NCBI RefSeq assembly: GCF_910589235.1
Contig: NC_060955.1
Coordinates: 11,924,837 to 11,988,836, forward strand
Reading direction: 5' to 3'
DNA length: 64,000 nt
Source of the DNA: Vespa crabro
Lineage: Eukaryota > Arthropoda > Insecta > Hymenoptera > Vespidae
Part shown: positions 13,875-27,073 of the stretch, piece by piece
Layout: each line of letters begins with the position of its first letter
How positions within the stretch are numbered: the first letter of the stretch is position 1
Program-made: the position numbers and the translations under genes
Notes under the pieces: model-generated
What the model was told of the DNA's origin: nothing
Databases searched by the model: none
What the model saw: only the letters and a program-made list of their open reading frames with translations

Positions 13875-14551
13875 ATCGTATATACGTTTTTTCGTTCATA
13901 ATGGCGTACCATCGAAATACGAAATAATGAAATCTCATTCAAATTCAATTAGTTTATATTCTGTCGACGCAGAATAAAGATTACAACAAGAATATATCTT
14001 CCTGACTGTGTGTAAATAGAAGTTTTAACATGAAAATTGTCGAAAAATGAGATCGACAAATGCGAATTTTGTTAAATGCTGAGATAAAATCGTGAACACA
14101 TTGAAATTACTCGTACCACAGCTTCAGAAATGTTTCCAATCAATTCGGACATTGTATTTCTGAAGATCAAACATCTATTTTATCTTGGAATCGACGTTAT
14201 AACCTTGTTTCATATGTTGTATACGATTATTAGCTCATAAAGAAGTATCATCGAAATACGAAATTTGAAATCTCAATCAATATCAATGCTATTATATTCT
14301 GTCGACGCAGAATACACAATGGAACAAGAACATAAGTTTGTCACTATGTGTAAATTCGAGTTTCAACATGAATATTGTAGAAAAATGAGATCGACACATG
14401 CGAATTTCGTTAATTGCAGAGATTTAATAGTGAAAGCATTGAACTAACACGTACCACAGCTTGAGAATTGTTTCCAATCGATTCGGACATTGTATTTCTG
14501 AAGATCAAACATCTATTTTATATTGGAATCGACGTTTTAACCTTGTTTCTT

Positions 14552-15566
14552 ATCGTATATACGTTTTTTCGTTCATAATGGCGTACCATCGAAATACGAA
14601 ATAATGAAATCTCATTCAAATTCAATTAGTTTATATTCTGTCGACGCAGAATAAAGATTACAACAAGAATATATCTTCCTGACTGTGTGTAAATAGAAGT
14701 TTTAACATGAAAATTGTCGAAAAATGAGATCGACAAATGCGAATTTTGTTAAATGCTGAGATAAAATCGTGAACACATTGAAATTACTCGTACCACAGTT
14801 TCAGAAATGTTTCCAATCAATTCGGACATTGTATTTCTGAAGATCAAACATTTATTTTATCTTGGAATCGACGTTATAACCTTGTTTCATATTTTAAATA
14901 CGATTATTAGCTCATAAGGAAGTATCATCGAAATACGAAATTTGAAATCTCAATCAATATCAATGCTTTTATATTCTATCGACGCAGAATATACAAAGGA
15001 ACAAGAACATAAGTTTGTCACTATGTGTAAATACGAGTTTCAACATGAATATTGTAGAAAAATGAGATCGACACATGCGAATTTCGTTAATTGCAGAGCT
15101 TCAATCGTGAAAACATTGAACTTACTCGTACCACAGCTTGAGAAATGTTTCCAATCGATTCGGACATTGTATTTCTGAAGATCATATATCCATTTTATCT
15201 TGGAATCGACGTTATAACCTTGTTTCATATGTTATATATGATTATTAGCTCATAAAGAAGTATCATCGAAATACGAAATTTGAAATCTCAATCAATATCA
15301 ATGCTATTATATTCTATCGACGCAGAATATACAATGGAACAAGATCATAAGTTTGTCACTATGTGTAAATACGAGTTTCAACATGAATATTGTAGAAAAA
15401 TGAGATCGACACATGCGAATTTCGTTAATTGCTGAGATTTAATCGTGAAAGCATTTAACTAACTCGTACCACAGCTTGAGAATTGTTTCCAATCGATTCG
15501 GACATTGTATTTCTGAAGATCAAACATCTATTTGATATTGGAATCGACGTTTTAACCTTGTTTCTT
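14552..15566 (+). repeat. Trimer A1-H1-B, last unit of Domain I
   Basis: H1 14891-15228, B 15229-15566. It shares cataaggaag with 10153 and 11845. It is the last unit with a pure A1 monomer before the Domain I/II switch. Confidence 0.9.
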
Positions 15567-17258
15567 ATCGTATATACGTTTTTTCGTTCATAATGGCGTA
15601 CCATCGAAATACGAAATAATGAAATCTCATTCAAATTCAATTAGTTTATATTCTGTCGACGCAGAATAAAGATTACAACAAGAATATATCTTCCTGACTG
15701 TGTGTAAATAGAAGTTTTCACATGAAAATTGTCGAAAAATGAGATCGACAAATGCGAATTTCTTTAATTGCAGAGATGTAATCGTGAAATCATTGAACTT
15801 ACTCGTACCACAGCTTGAGAAATGTTTCCAATCTATTCGGACATTGTATTTCTGAAGATCAAACATCCATTTTATCTTGGAATCGACGTTATAACCGTGT
15901 TTCATATTTTATATACGATTATTAGCTCATAAAGAAGTATCATCGAAATACGAAATTTGAAATCTCAATCAATATCAATGCTTTTATATTCTATCGACGC
16001 AGAATATACAATGGAACAAGATCATAAGTTTGTCACTATGTGTAAATACGAGTTTCAACATGAATATTGTAGAAAAATGAGATCGACACATGCGAATTTC
16101 GTTAATTGCTGAGATTTAATCGTGAAAGCATTGAACTAACTCAAACCACAGCTTGAGAATTGTTTCCAATCGATTCGGACATTGTATTTCTGAAGATCAA
16201 ACATCTATTTTATCTTGGAATCGACGTTTTAACCTTGTGTCTTAACGTATATACGTTTTTTCGTTCATAATGGCGTACCATCGAAATACGAAATAATGAA
16301 ATCTCATTCAAATTCAATTAGTTTATATTCTGTCGACGCATAATAAAGATTACAACAAGAATATATCTTCCTGACTGTGTGTAAATAGAAGTTTTAACAT
16401 GAGAATTGTCGAAAAATGAGATCGACAAATGCGAATTTTGTTAAATGCTGAGATAAAATCGTGAACAAAATGAACTTACTCGTACCACAGCTTGAGAAAT
16501 GTTTCCAATCTATTCGGACATTGTATTTCTGAAGATCAAACATCCATTTTATCTTGGAATCGACGTTATAACCTTGTTTCATATTTTATATACGATTATT
16601 AGCTCATAAAGAAGTATCATCGAAATACGAAATTTGAAATCTCAATCAATATCAATGCTTTTATATTCTATCGACGCAGAATATACAAAGGAACAAGATC
16701 ATAAGTTTGTCACTATGTGTAAATACGAGTTTCAACATGAATATTGTAGAAAAATGAGATCGACACATGCGAATTTCGTTAATTGCAGAGCTTCAATCGT
16801 GAAAACATTGAACTTACTCGTACCACAGCTTGAGAAATGTTTCCAATCGATTCGGACATTGTATTTCTGAAGATCATACATCCATTTTATCTTGGAATCG
16901 ACATTATAACCTTGTTTCATATGTTATATATGATTATTAGCTCATAAAGAAGTATCATCGAAATACGAAATTTGAAATCTCAATCAATATCAATGCTATT
17001 ATATTCTATCGACGCAGAATATACAATGGAACAAGATCATAAGTTTGTCACTATGTGTAAATACGAGTTTCAACATGAATATTGTAGAAAAATGAGATCG
17101 ACACATGCGAAATTCGTTAATTGCTGAGATTTAATCGTGAAAGCATTGAACTAACTCGTACCACAGCTTGAGAATTGTTTCCAATCGATTCGGACATTGT
17201 ATTTCTGAAGATCAAACATCTATTTTATCTTGGAATCGACGTTTTAACCTTGTGTCTT
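15567..17258 (+). repeat. Domain II 5-mer (A2 dimer + A3 trimer), boundary copy
   Basis: The A2 at 15567 keeps a Domain I head (gtttcttatcg junction, cagaataaag) and becomes A2 by 15719 (ttttcacatg). Its B has aactcaaaccac for aactcgtaccac, shared only with the B of the unit at 17259. Confidence 0.9.
16244..17258 (+). repeat. Trimer A3-H1-B
   Basis: H1 16583-16920, B 16921-17258. First trimer headed by A3. H1 is the Domain I type but with gaacaagatc. Private gacattataacc ends H1, and B has gcgaaattcg, shared only with the trimer at 22336. Confidence 0.9.
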
Positions 17259-17597
17259 AACGTATATACGTTTTTTCGTTCATAATGGCGTACCATCGAA
17301 ATACGAAATAATGAAATCTCATTCAAATTCAATTAGTTTATATTCTGTCGACGCATAACAAAGATTACAACAAGAATATATCTTCCTGACTGTGTGTAAA
17401 TAGAAGTTTTCACATGAAAATTGTCGAAAAATGAGATCGACAAATGCGAATTTCTTTAATTGCAGAGATGTAATCGTGAAATCATTGAACTTACTCGTAC
17501 CACAGCTTGAGAAATGTTTCCAATCTATTCGGACATTGTATTTCTGAAGATCAAACATCCATTTTATCTTGGAATCGACGTTATAACCGTGTTTCAT
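17259..17597 (+). repeat. Monomer A, subtype A2 (reference copy)
   Basis: A2 is recognised by gacgcataacaaag, gttttcacatgaaaattg, gcgaatttctttaattgcag, gagatgtaatcg, catccatttt and the end accgtgtttcat. I find 20 copies, starting at 15567 and ending with 61258. From 30459 onward copies read tgtcgtaaaatg or tgtcgtaaattg, and those from 49413 onward have lacttactcttacc-type change (aacttactcttacc). The subtype is open for 92 codons on the minus strand because it lacks the taa of ttttaacatg. I regard that frame as incidental. Confidence 0.9.
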
Positions 17598-17935
17598 ATT
17601 TTATATACGATTATTAGCTCATAAAGAAGTATCATCGAAATACGAAATTTGAAATCTCAATCAATATCAATGCTTTTATATTCTATCGACGCAGAATATA
17701 CAATGGAACAAGATCATAAGTTTGTCACTATGTGTAAATACGAGTTTCAACATGAATATTGTAGAAAAATGAGATCGACACATGCGAATTTCGTTAATTG
17801 CTGAGATTTAATCGTGAAAGCATTGAACTAACTCAAACCACAGCTTGAGAATTGTTTCCAATCGATTCGGACATTGTATTTCTGAAGATCAAACATCTAT
17901 TTTATCTTGGAATCGACGTTTTAACCTTGTGTCTT

Positions 17936-18274
17936 AACGTATATACGTTTTTTCGTTCATAATGGCGTACCATCGAAATACGAAATAATGAAATCTCATT
18001 CAAATTCAATTAGTTTATATTCTGTCGACGCATAATAAAGATTACAACAAGAATATATCTTCCTGACTGTGTGTAAATAGAAGTTTTAACATGAGAATTG
18101 TCGAAAAATGAGATCGACAAATGCGAATTTTGTTAAATGCTGAGATAAAATCGTGAACAAAATGAACTTACTCGTACCACAGCTTGAGAAATGTTTCCAA
18201 TCTATTCGGACATTGTATTTCTGAAGATCAAACATCCATTTTATCTTGGAATCGACGTTATAACCTTGTTTCAT
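17936..18274 (+). repeat. Monomer A, subtype A3 (reference copy)
   Basis: A3 is recognised by gacgcataataaag, ttttaacatgagaattg, ttttgttaaatgctgag and tgaacaaaatgaacttactc. The tail (caatctattcgg, catccatttt) resembles A2, and the middle (gttaaatgctgagataaaat) resembles A1, so A3 reads as an A1/A2 intermediate. Two sub-lineages occur in Domain III: one with ttaaaggctgag (27751, 29782, 34859, 37567, 41290, 45351, 47382) and one with gacgcatactaaag (31136, 42644). Confidence 0.9.
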
Positions 18275-20643
18275 ATTTTATATACGATTATTAGCTCATA
18301 AAGAAGTATCATCGAAATACGAAATTTGAAATCTCAATCAATATCAATGCTTTTATATTCTATCGACGCAGAATATACAAAGGAACAAGATCATAAGTTT
18401 GTCACTATGTGTAAATACGAGTTTCAACATGAATATTGTAGAAAAATGAGATCGACACATGCGAATTTCGTTAATTGCTGAGATTTAATCGTGAAAGCAT
18501 TGAACTAACTCGTACCACAGCTTGAGAATTGTTTCCAATCGATTCGGACATTGTATTTCTGAAGATCAAACATCTATTTTATCTTGGAATCGACGTTTTA
18601 ACCTTGTGTCTTAACGTATATACGTTTTTTCGTTCATAATGGCGTACCATCGAAATACGAAATAATGAAATCTCATTCAAATTCAATTAGTTTATATTCT
18701 GTCGACGCATAACAAAGATTACAACAAGAATATATCTTCCTGACTGTGTGTAAATAGAAGTTTTCACATGAAAATTGTCGAAAAATGAGATCGACAAATG
18801 CGAATTTCTTTAATTGCAGAGATGTAATCGTGAAATCATTGAACTTACTCGTACCACAGCTTGAGAAATGTTTCCAATCTATTCGGACATTGTATTTCTG
18901 AAGATCAAACATCCATTTTATCTTGGAATCGACGTTATAACCGTGTTTCATATTTTATATACGATTATTAGCTCATAAAGAAGTATCATCGAAATACGAA
19001 ATTTGAAATCTCAATCAATATCAATGCTTTTATATTCTATCGACGCAGAATATACAATGGAACAAGATCATAAGTTTGTCACTATGTGTAAATACGAGTT
19101 TCAACATGAATATTGTAGAAAAATGAGATCGACACATGCGAATTTCGTTAATTGCTGAGATTTAATCGTGAAAGCATTGAACTAACTCGTACCACAGCTT
19201 GAGAATTGTTTCCAATCGATTCGGACATTGTATTTCTGAAGATCAAACATCTATTTTATCTTGGAATCGACGTTTTAACCTTGTGTCTTAACGTATATAC
19301 GTTTTTTCGTTCATAATGGCGTACCATCGAAATACGAAATAATGAAATCTCATTCAAATTCAATTAGTTTATATTCTGTCGACGCATAATAAAGATTACA
19401 ACAAGAATATATCTTCCTGACTGTGTGTAAATAGAAGTTTTAACATGAGAATTGTCGAAAAATGAGATCGACAAATGCGAATTTTGTTAAATGCTGAGAT
19501 AAAATCGTGAACAAAATGAACTTACTCGTACCACAGCTTGAGAAATGTTTCCAATCTATTCGGACATTGTATTTCTGAAGATCAAACATCCATTTTATCT
19601 TGGAATCGACGTTATAACCTTGTTTCATATTTTATATACGATTATTAGCTCATAAAGAAGTATCATCGAAATACGAAATTTGAAATCTCAATCAATATCA
19701 ATGCTTTTATATTCTATCGACGCAGAATATACAAAGGAACAAGATCATAAGTTTGTCACTATGTGTAAAAACGAGTTTCAACATGAATATTGTAGAAAAA
19801 TGAGATCGACACATGCGAATTTCGTTAATTGCTGAGATTTAATCGTGAAAGCATTGAACTAACTCGTACCACAGCTTGAGAATTGTTTCCAATCGATTCG
19901 GACATTGTATTTCTGAAGATCAAACATCTATTTTATCTTGGAATCGACGTTTTAACCTTGTGTCTTAACGTATATACGTTTTTTCGTTCATAATGGCGTA
20001 CCATCGAAATACGAAATAATGAAATCTCATTCAAATTCAATTAGTTTATATTCTGTCGACGCATAACAAAGATTACAACAAGAATATATCTTCCTGACTG
20101 TGTGTAAATAGAAGTTTTCACATGAAAATTGTCGAAAAATGAGATCGACAAATGCGAATTTCTTTAATTGCAGAGATGTAATCGTGAAATCATTGAACTT
20201 ACTCGTACCACAGCTTGAGAAATGTTTCCAATCTATTCGGACATTGTATTTCTGAAGATCAAACATCCATTTTATCTTGGAATCGACGTTATAACCGTGT
20301 TTCATATTTTATATACGATTATTAGCTCATAAAGAAGTATCATCGAAATACGAAATTTGAAATCTCAATCAATATCAATGCTTTTATATTCTATCGACGC
20401 AGAATATACAATGGAACAAGATCATAAGTTTGTCACTATGTGTAAATACGAGTTTCAACATGAATATTGTAGAAAAATGAGATCGACACATGCGAATTTC
20501 GTTAATTGCTGAGATTTAATCGTGAAAGCATTGAACTAACTCGTACCACAGCTTGAGAATTGTTTCCAATCGATTCGGACATTGTATTTCTGAAGATCAA
20601 ACATCTATTTTATCTTGGAATCGACGTTTTAACCTTGTGTCTT

Positions 20644-21658
20644 AACGTATATACGTTTTTTCGTTCATAATGGCGTACCATCGAAATACGAAATAATGAA
20701 ATCTCATTCAAATTCAATTAGTTTATATTCTGTCGACGCATAATAAAGATTACAACAAGAATATATCTTCCTGACTGTGTGTAAATAGAAGTTTTAACAT
20801 GAGAATTGTCGAAAAATGAGATCGACAAATGCGAATTTTGTTAAATGCTGAGATAAAATCGTGAACAAAATGAACTTACTCGTACCACAGCTTGAGAAAT
20901 GTTTCCAATCTATTCGGACATTGTATTTCTGAAGATCAAACATCCATTTTATCTTGGAATCGACGTTATAACCTTGTTTCATATTTTATATACGATTATT
21001 AGCTCATAAAGAAGTATCATCGAAATACGAAATTTGAAATCTCAATCAATATCAATGCTTTTATATTCTATCGACGCAGAATATACAAAGGAACAAGATC
21101 ATAAGTTTGTCACTATGTGTAAATACGAGTTTCAACATGAATATTGTAGAAAAATGAGATCGACACATGCGAATTTCGTTAATTGCAGAGCTTCAATCGT
21201 GAAAACATTGAACTTACTCGTACCACAGCTTGAGAAATGTTTCCAATCGATTCGGACATTGTATTTCTGAAGATCATACATCCATTTTATCTTGGAATCG
21301 ACGTTATAACCTTGTTTCATATGTTATATATGATTATTAGCTCATAAAGAAGTATCATCGAAATACGAAATTTGAAATCTCAATCAATATCAATGCTATT
21401 ATATTCTATCGACGCAGAATATACAATGGAACAAGATCATAAGTTTGTCACTATGTGTAAATACGAGTTTCAACATGAATATTGTAGAAAAATGAGATCG
21501 ACACATGCGAATTTCGTTAATTGCTGAGATTTAATCGTGAAAGCATTGAACTAACTCGTACCACAGCTTGAGAATTGTTTCCAATCGATTCGGACATTGT
21601 ATTTCTGAAGATCAAACATCTATTTTATCTTGGAATCGACGTTTTAACCTTGTGTCTT
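20644..21658 (+). repeat. Trimer A3-H1-B
   Basis: H1 20983-21320, B 21321-21658. Same form as 16244 without its private changes. It forms a 1,692-bp 5-mer with the A2 dimer at 19967. Confidence 0.9.
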
Positions 21659-22335
21659 AACGTATATACGTTTTTTCGTTCATAATGGCGTACCATCGAA
21701 ATACGAAATAATGAAATCTCATTCAAATTCAATTAGTTTATATTCTGTCGACGCATAACAAAGATTACAACAAGAATATATCTTCCTGACTGTGTGTAAA
21801 TAGAAGTTTTCACATGAAAATTGTCGAAAAATGAGATCGACAAATGCGAATTTCTTTAATTGCAGAGATGTAATCGTGAAATCATTGAACTTACTCGTAC
21901 CACAGCTTGAGAAATGTTTCCAATCTATTCGGACATTGTATTTCTGAAGATCAAACATCCATTTTATCTTGGAATCGACGTTATAACCGTGTTTCATATT
22001 TTATATACGATTATTAGCTCATAAAGAAGTATCATCGAAATACGAAATTTGAAATCTCAATCAATATCAATGCTTTTATATTCTATCGACGCAGAATATA
22101 CAATGGAACAAGATCATAAGTTTGTCACTATGTGTAAATACGAGTTTCAACATGAATATTGTAGAAAAATGAGATCGACACATGCGAATTTCGTTAATTG
22201 CTGAGATTTAATCGTGAAAGCATTGAACTAACTCGTACCACAGCTTGAGAATTGTTTCCAATCGATTCGGACATTGTATTTCTGAAGATCAAACATCTAT
22301 TTTATCTTGGAATCGACGTTTTAACCTTGTGTCTT

Positions 22336-23350
22336 AACGTATATACGTTTTTTCGTTCATAATGGCGTACCATCGAAATACGAAATAATGAAATCTCATT
22401 CAAATTCAATTAGTTTATATTCTGTCGACGCATAATAAAGATTACAACAAGAATATATCTTCCTGACTGTGTGTAAATAGAAGTTTTAACATGAGAATTG
22501 TCGAAAAATGAGATCGACAAATGCGAATTTTGTTAAATGCTGAGATAAAATCGTGAACAAAATGAACTTACTCGTACCACAGCTTGAGAAATGTTTCCAA
22601 TCTATTCGGACATTGTATTTCTGAAGATCAAACATCCATTTTATCTTGGAATCGACGTTATAACCTTGTTTCATATTTTATATACGATTATTAGCTCATA
22701 AAGAAGTATCATCGAAATACGAAATTTGAAATCTCAATCAATATCAATGCTTTTATATTCTATCGACGCAGAATATACAAAGGAACAAGATCATAAGTTT
22801 GTCACTATGTGTAAATACGAGTTTCAACATGAATATTGTAGAAAAATGAGATCGACACATGCGAATTTCGTTAATTGCAGAGCTTCAATCGTGAAAACAT
22901 TGAACTTACTCGTACCACAGCTTGAGAAATGTTTCCAATCGATTCGGACATTGTATTTCTGAAGATCATACATCCATTTTATCTTGGAATCGACGTTATA
23001 ACCTTGTTTCATATGTTATATATGATTATTAGCTCATAAAGAAGTATCATCGAAATACGAAATTTGAAATCTCAATCAATATCAATGCTATTATATTCTA
23101 TCGACGCAGAATATACAATGGAACAAGATCATAAGTTTGTCACTATGTGTAAATACGAGTTTCAACATGAATATTGTAGAAAAATGAGATCGACACATGC
23201 GAAATTCGTTAATTGCTGAGATTTAATCGTGAAAGCATTGAACTAACTCGTACCACAGCTTGAGAATTGTTTCCAATCGATTCGGACATTGTATTTCTGA
23301 AGATCAAACATCTATTTTATCTTGGAATCGACGTTTTAACCTTGTGTCTT
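22336..23350 (+). repeat. Trimer A3-H1-B
   Basis: H1 22675-23012, B 23013-23350. B carries gcgaaattcg as in the trimer 6,092 bp upstream. Confidence 0.9.
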
Positions 23351-24027
23351 AACGTATATACGTTTTTTCGTTCATAATGGCGTACCATCGAAATACGAAA
23401 TAATGAAATCTCATTCAAATTCAATTAGTTTATATTCTGTCGACGCATAACAAAGATTACAACAAGAATATATCTTCCTGACTGTGTGTAAATAGAAGTT
23501 TTCACATGAAAATTGTCGAAAAATGAGATCGACAAATGCGAATTTCTTTAATTGCAGAGATGTAATCGTGAAATCATTGAACTTACTCGTACCACAGCTT
23601 GAGAAATGTTTCCAATCTATTCGGACATTGTATTTCTGAAGATCAAACATCCATTTTATCTTGGAATCGACGTTATAACCGTGTTTCATATTTTATATAC
23701 GATTATTAGCTCATAAAGAAGTATCATCGAAATACGAAATTTGAAATCTCAATCAATATCAATGCTTTTATATTCTATCGACGCAGAATATACAATGGAA
23801 CAAGATCATAAGTTTGTCACTATGTGTAAATACGAGTTTCAACATGAATATTGTAGAAAAATGAGATCGACACATGCGAATTTCGTTAATTGCTGAGATT
23901 TAATCGTGAAAGCATTGAACTAACTCGTACCACAGCTTGAGAATTGTTTCCAATCGATTCGGACATTGTTTTTCTGAAGATCAAACATCTATTTTATCTT
24001 GGAATCGACGTTTTAACCTTGTGTCTT

Positions 24028-25042
24028 AACGTATATACGTTTTTTCGTTCATAATGGCGTACCATCGAAATACGAAATAATGAAATCTCATTCAAATTCA
24101 ATTAGTTTATATTCTGTCGACGCATAATAAAGATTACAACAAGAATATATCTTCCTGACTGTGTGTAAATAGAAGTTTTAACATGAGAATTGTCGAAAAA
24201 TGAGATCGACAAATGCGAATTTTGTTAAATGCTGAGATAAAATCGTGAACAAAATGAACTTACTCGTACCACAGCTTGAGAAATGTTTCCAATCTATTCG
24301 GACATTGTATTTCTGAAGATCAAACATCCATTTTATCTTGGAATCGACGTTATAACCTTGTTTCATATTTTATATACGATTATTAGCTCATAAAGAAGTA
24401 TCATCGAAATACGAAATTTGAAATCTCAATCAATATCAATGCTTTTATATTCTATCGACGCAGAATATACAAAGGAACAAGATCATAAGTTTGTCACTAT
24501 GTGTAAATACGAGTTTCAACATGAATATTGTAGAAAAATGAGATCGACACATGCGAATTTCGTTAATTGCAGAGCTTCAATCGTGAAAACATTGAACTTA
24601 CTCGTACCACAGCTTGAGAAATGTTTCCAATCGATTCGGACATTGTATTTCTGAAGATCATACATCCATTTTATCTTGGAATCGACGTTATAACCTTGTT
24701 TCATATGTTATATATGATTATTAGCTCATAAAGAAGTATCATCGAAATACGAAATTTGAAATCTCAATCAATATCAATGCTATTATATTCTATCGACGCA
24801 GAATATACAATGGAACAAGATCATAAGTTTGTCACTATGTGTAAATACGAGTTTCAACATGAATATTGTAGAAAAATGAGATCGACACATGCGAATTTCG
24901 TTAATTGCTGAGATTTAATCGTGAAAGCATTGAACTAACTCGTACCACAGCTTGAGAATTGTTTCCAATCGATTCGGACATTGTATTTCTGAAGATCAAA
25001 CATCTATTTTATCTTGGAATCGACGTTTTAACCTTGTGTCTT
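24028..25042 (+). repeat. Trimer A3-H1-B
   Basis: H1 24367-24704, B 24705-25042. This is the last trimer of the H1 type in the window. Confidence 0.9.
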
Positions 25043-26396
25043 AACGTATATACGTTTTTTCGTTCATAATGGCGTACCATCGAAATACGAAATAATGAAA
25101 TCTCATTCAAATTCAATTAGTTTATATTCTGTCGACGCATAACAAAGATTACAACAAGAATATATCTTCCTGACTGTGTGTAAATAGAAGTTTTCACATG
25201 AAAATTGTCGAAAAATGAGATCGACAAATGCGAATTTCTTTAATTGCAGAGATGTAATCGTGAAATCATTGAACTTACTCGTACCACAGCTTGAGAAATG
25301 TTTCCAATCTATTCGGACATTGTATTTCTGAAGATCAAACATCCATTTTATCTTGGAATCGACGTTATAACCGTGTTTCATATTTTATATACGATTATTA
25401 GCTCATAAAGAAGTATCATCGAAATACGAAATTTGAAATCTCAATCAATATCAATGCTTTTATATTCTATCGACGCAGAATATACAATGGAACAAGATCA
25501 TAAGTTTGTCACTATGTGTAAATACGAGTTTCAACATGAATATTGTAGAAAAATGAGATCGACACATGCGAATTTCGTTAATTGCTGAGATTTAATCGTG
25601 AAAGCATTGAACTAACTCGTACCACAGCTTGAGAATTGTTTCCAATCGATTCGGACATTGTATTTCTGAAGATCAAACATCTATTTTATCTTGGAATCGA
25701 CGTTTTAACCTTGTGTCTTAACGTATATACGTTTTTTCGTTCATAATGGCGTACCATCGAAATACGAAATAATGAAATCTCATTCAAATTCAATTAGTTT
25801 ATATTCTGTCGACGCATAATAAAGATTACAACAAGAATATATCTTCCTGACTGTGTGTAAATAGAAGTTTTAACATGAGAATTGTCGAAAAATGAGATCG
25901 ACAATTGCGAATTTTGTTAAATGCTGAGATAAAATCGTGAACAAAATGAACTTACTCGTACCACAGCTTGAGAAATGTTTCCAATCTATTCGGACATTGT
26001 ATTTCTGAAGATCAAACATCCATTTTATCTTGGAATCGACGTTATAACCTTGTTTCATATTTTATATACGATTATTAGCTCATAAAGAAGTATCATCGAA
26101 ATACGAAATTTGAAATCTCAATCAATATCAATGCTTTTATATTCTATCGACGCAGAATATACAAAGGAACAAGATCATAAGTTTGTCACTATGTGTAAAT
26201 ACGAGTTTCAACATGAATATTGTAGAAAAATGAGATCGACACATGCGAATTTCGTTAATTGCTGAGATTTAATCGTGAAAGCATTGAACTAACTCGTACC
26301 ACAGCTTGAGAATTGTTTCCAATCGATTCGGACATTGTATTTCTGAAGATCAAACATCTATTTTATCTTGGAATCGACGTTTTAACCTTGTGTCTT
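25043..26396 (+). repeat. Last Domain II 4-mer (A2-B-A3-B)
   Basis: It is a 1,354-bp unit without H1. The A3 at 25720 has private gacaattgcg. It is followed directly by the first mosaic A4. Confidence 0.9.
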
Positions 26397-26735
26397 AACG
26401 TATATACGTTTTTTCGTTCATAATGGCGTACCATCGAAATACGAAATAATGAAATCTCAATCAATATCAATGCTTTTATATTCTATCGACGCAGAATATA
26501 CAAAGGAACAAGATCATAAGTTTGTCACTATGTGTAAATACGAGTTTTAACATGAGAATTGTCGAAAAATGAGATCGACAAATGCGAATTTTGTTAAATG
26601 CTGAGATAAAATCGTGAACAAAATGAACTTACTCGTACCACAGCTTGAGAAATGTTTCCAATCTATTCGGACATTGTATTTCTGAAGATCAAACATCCAT
26701 TTTATCTTGGAATCGACGTTATAACCTTGTTTCAT
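26397..26735 (+). repeat. Mosaic monomer A4 (A-B-A), first copy
   Basis: The head (palindrome, T6, gcgtaccatcg, gaaataatgaaatctc) is A-type. From 26460 to 26542 every class-diagnostic base is B-type (aatcaatatcaatgc, ctatcgacgcag, tacaaaggaac, aaatacgag). From 26548 the sequence is A3-type again (ttttaacatgagaattg). The minimal B tract is therefore about 83 bp. This is what a short gene-conversion tract from B into A3 would leave. Because the tract includes the ctgtcgacg position, A4 lacks the GTCGAC site found in other A monomers. Confidence 0.92.
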
Positions 26736-27073
26736 ATTTTATATACGATTATTAGCTCATAAAGAAGTATCATCGAAATACGAAATTTGAAATCTCAATC
26801 AATATCAATGCTTTTATATTCTATCGACGCAGAATATACAAAAAAACAAGATCATAAGTTTGTCACTATGTGTAAATACGAGTTTCAACATGAATATTGT
26901 AGAAAAATGAGATCGACACATGCGAATTTCGTTAATTGCTGAGATTTAATCGTGAAAGCATTGAACTAACTCGTACCACAGCTTGAGAATTGTTTCCAAT
27001 CGATTCGGACATTGTATTTCTGAAGATCAAACATCTATTTTATCTTGGAATCGACGTTTTAACCTTGTGTCTT

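Larger units (their letters stand above)
1..15566 (+). repeat. Domain I: A1-only stratum, mixed dimers and trimers
   Basis: All A monomers here are the A1 subtype: cagaataaag, ttttaacatgaaaattg, aacacattgaaattactcg and catttatttt. The B-to-A junction reads gtttcttatcg. Units start at 1, 678, 1355, 2032(T), 3047(T), 4062, 4739(T), 5754(T), 6769(T), 7784, 8461(T), 9476, 10153(T), 11168, 11845(T), 12860(T), 13875 and 14552(T), where T is a 1,015-bp trimer and the rest are 677-bp dimers. Two dimer variants occur. D1 (1, 1355) has an attttaaatacg B head and gctgagatgtaatcg. D2 (678, 4062, 7784, 9476, 11168, 13875) has an atgttgtatacg head, gcagagatttaat and aactaacacg. The D2 copies from 7784 onward share aatagtg where 678 and 4062 have aatcgtg, so they form a younger family. 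Confidence 0.93.
17259..19966 (+). repeat. Two Domain II 4-mers of 1,354 bp (A2-B-A3-B)
   Basis: Copies are 17259-18612 and 18613-19966. The A3 units here are plain dimers, without H1. Private changes: aactcaaaccac in the B after 17259 and gtaaaaacgag in the B after 19290. Confidence 0.9.
19967..25042 (+). repeat. Three Domain II 5-mers of 1,692 bp (A2-B-A3-H1-B)
   Basis: Copies are 19967-21658, 21659-23350 and 23351-25042. They are almost the same in sequence. The few differences I noticed are gcgaaattcg in the second copy and ttgtttttctg near 23969 in the third. Confidence 0.92.
15567..26396 (+). repeat. Domain II: alternating A2-A3 stratum (4-mer and 5-mer units)
   Basis: From here to the end of the window the usual B-to-A junction is gtgtcttaacg instead of gtttcttatcg. 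A monomers alternate strictly: A2 at 15567, 17259, 18613, 19967, 21659, 23351, 25043 and A3 at 16244(T), 17936, 19290, 20644(T), 22336(T), 24028(T), 25720. T marks A3 units that carry an extra hybrid monomer and are 1,015 bp long. The repeating unit is therefore 1,354 bp or 1,692 bp. The extra hybrid monomers match those of Domain I (head with ctatcgacg, then gcagagcttcaatcg), so this stratum inherited the older trimer. Confidence 0.93.

Noticed and set aside
17319..17597. 92-codon open frame on the minus strand, repeated in the A2 monomers
   Set aside because: It recurs because the satellite recurs. The differences I see among copies (F to L, I to N, S to I, T to K, S to C) are all amino-acid replacements, which argues against protein constraint. 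In A3 the same frame is cut to 62 codons by ttttaacatg. No domain or signal was recognised.
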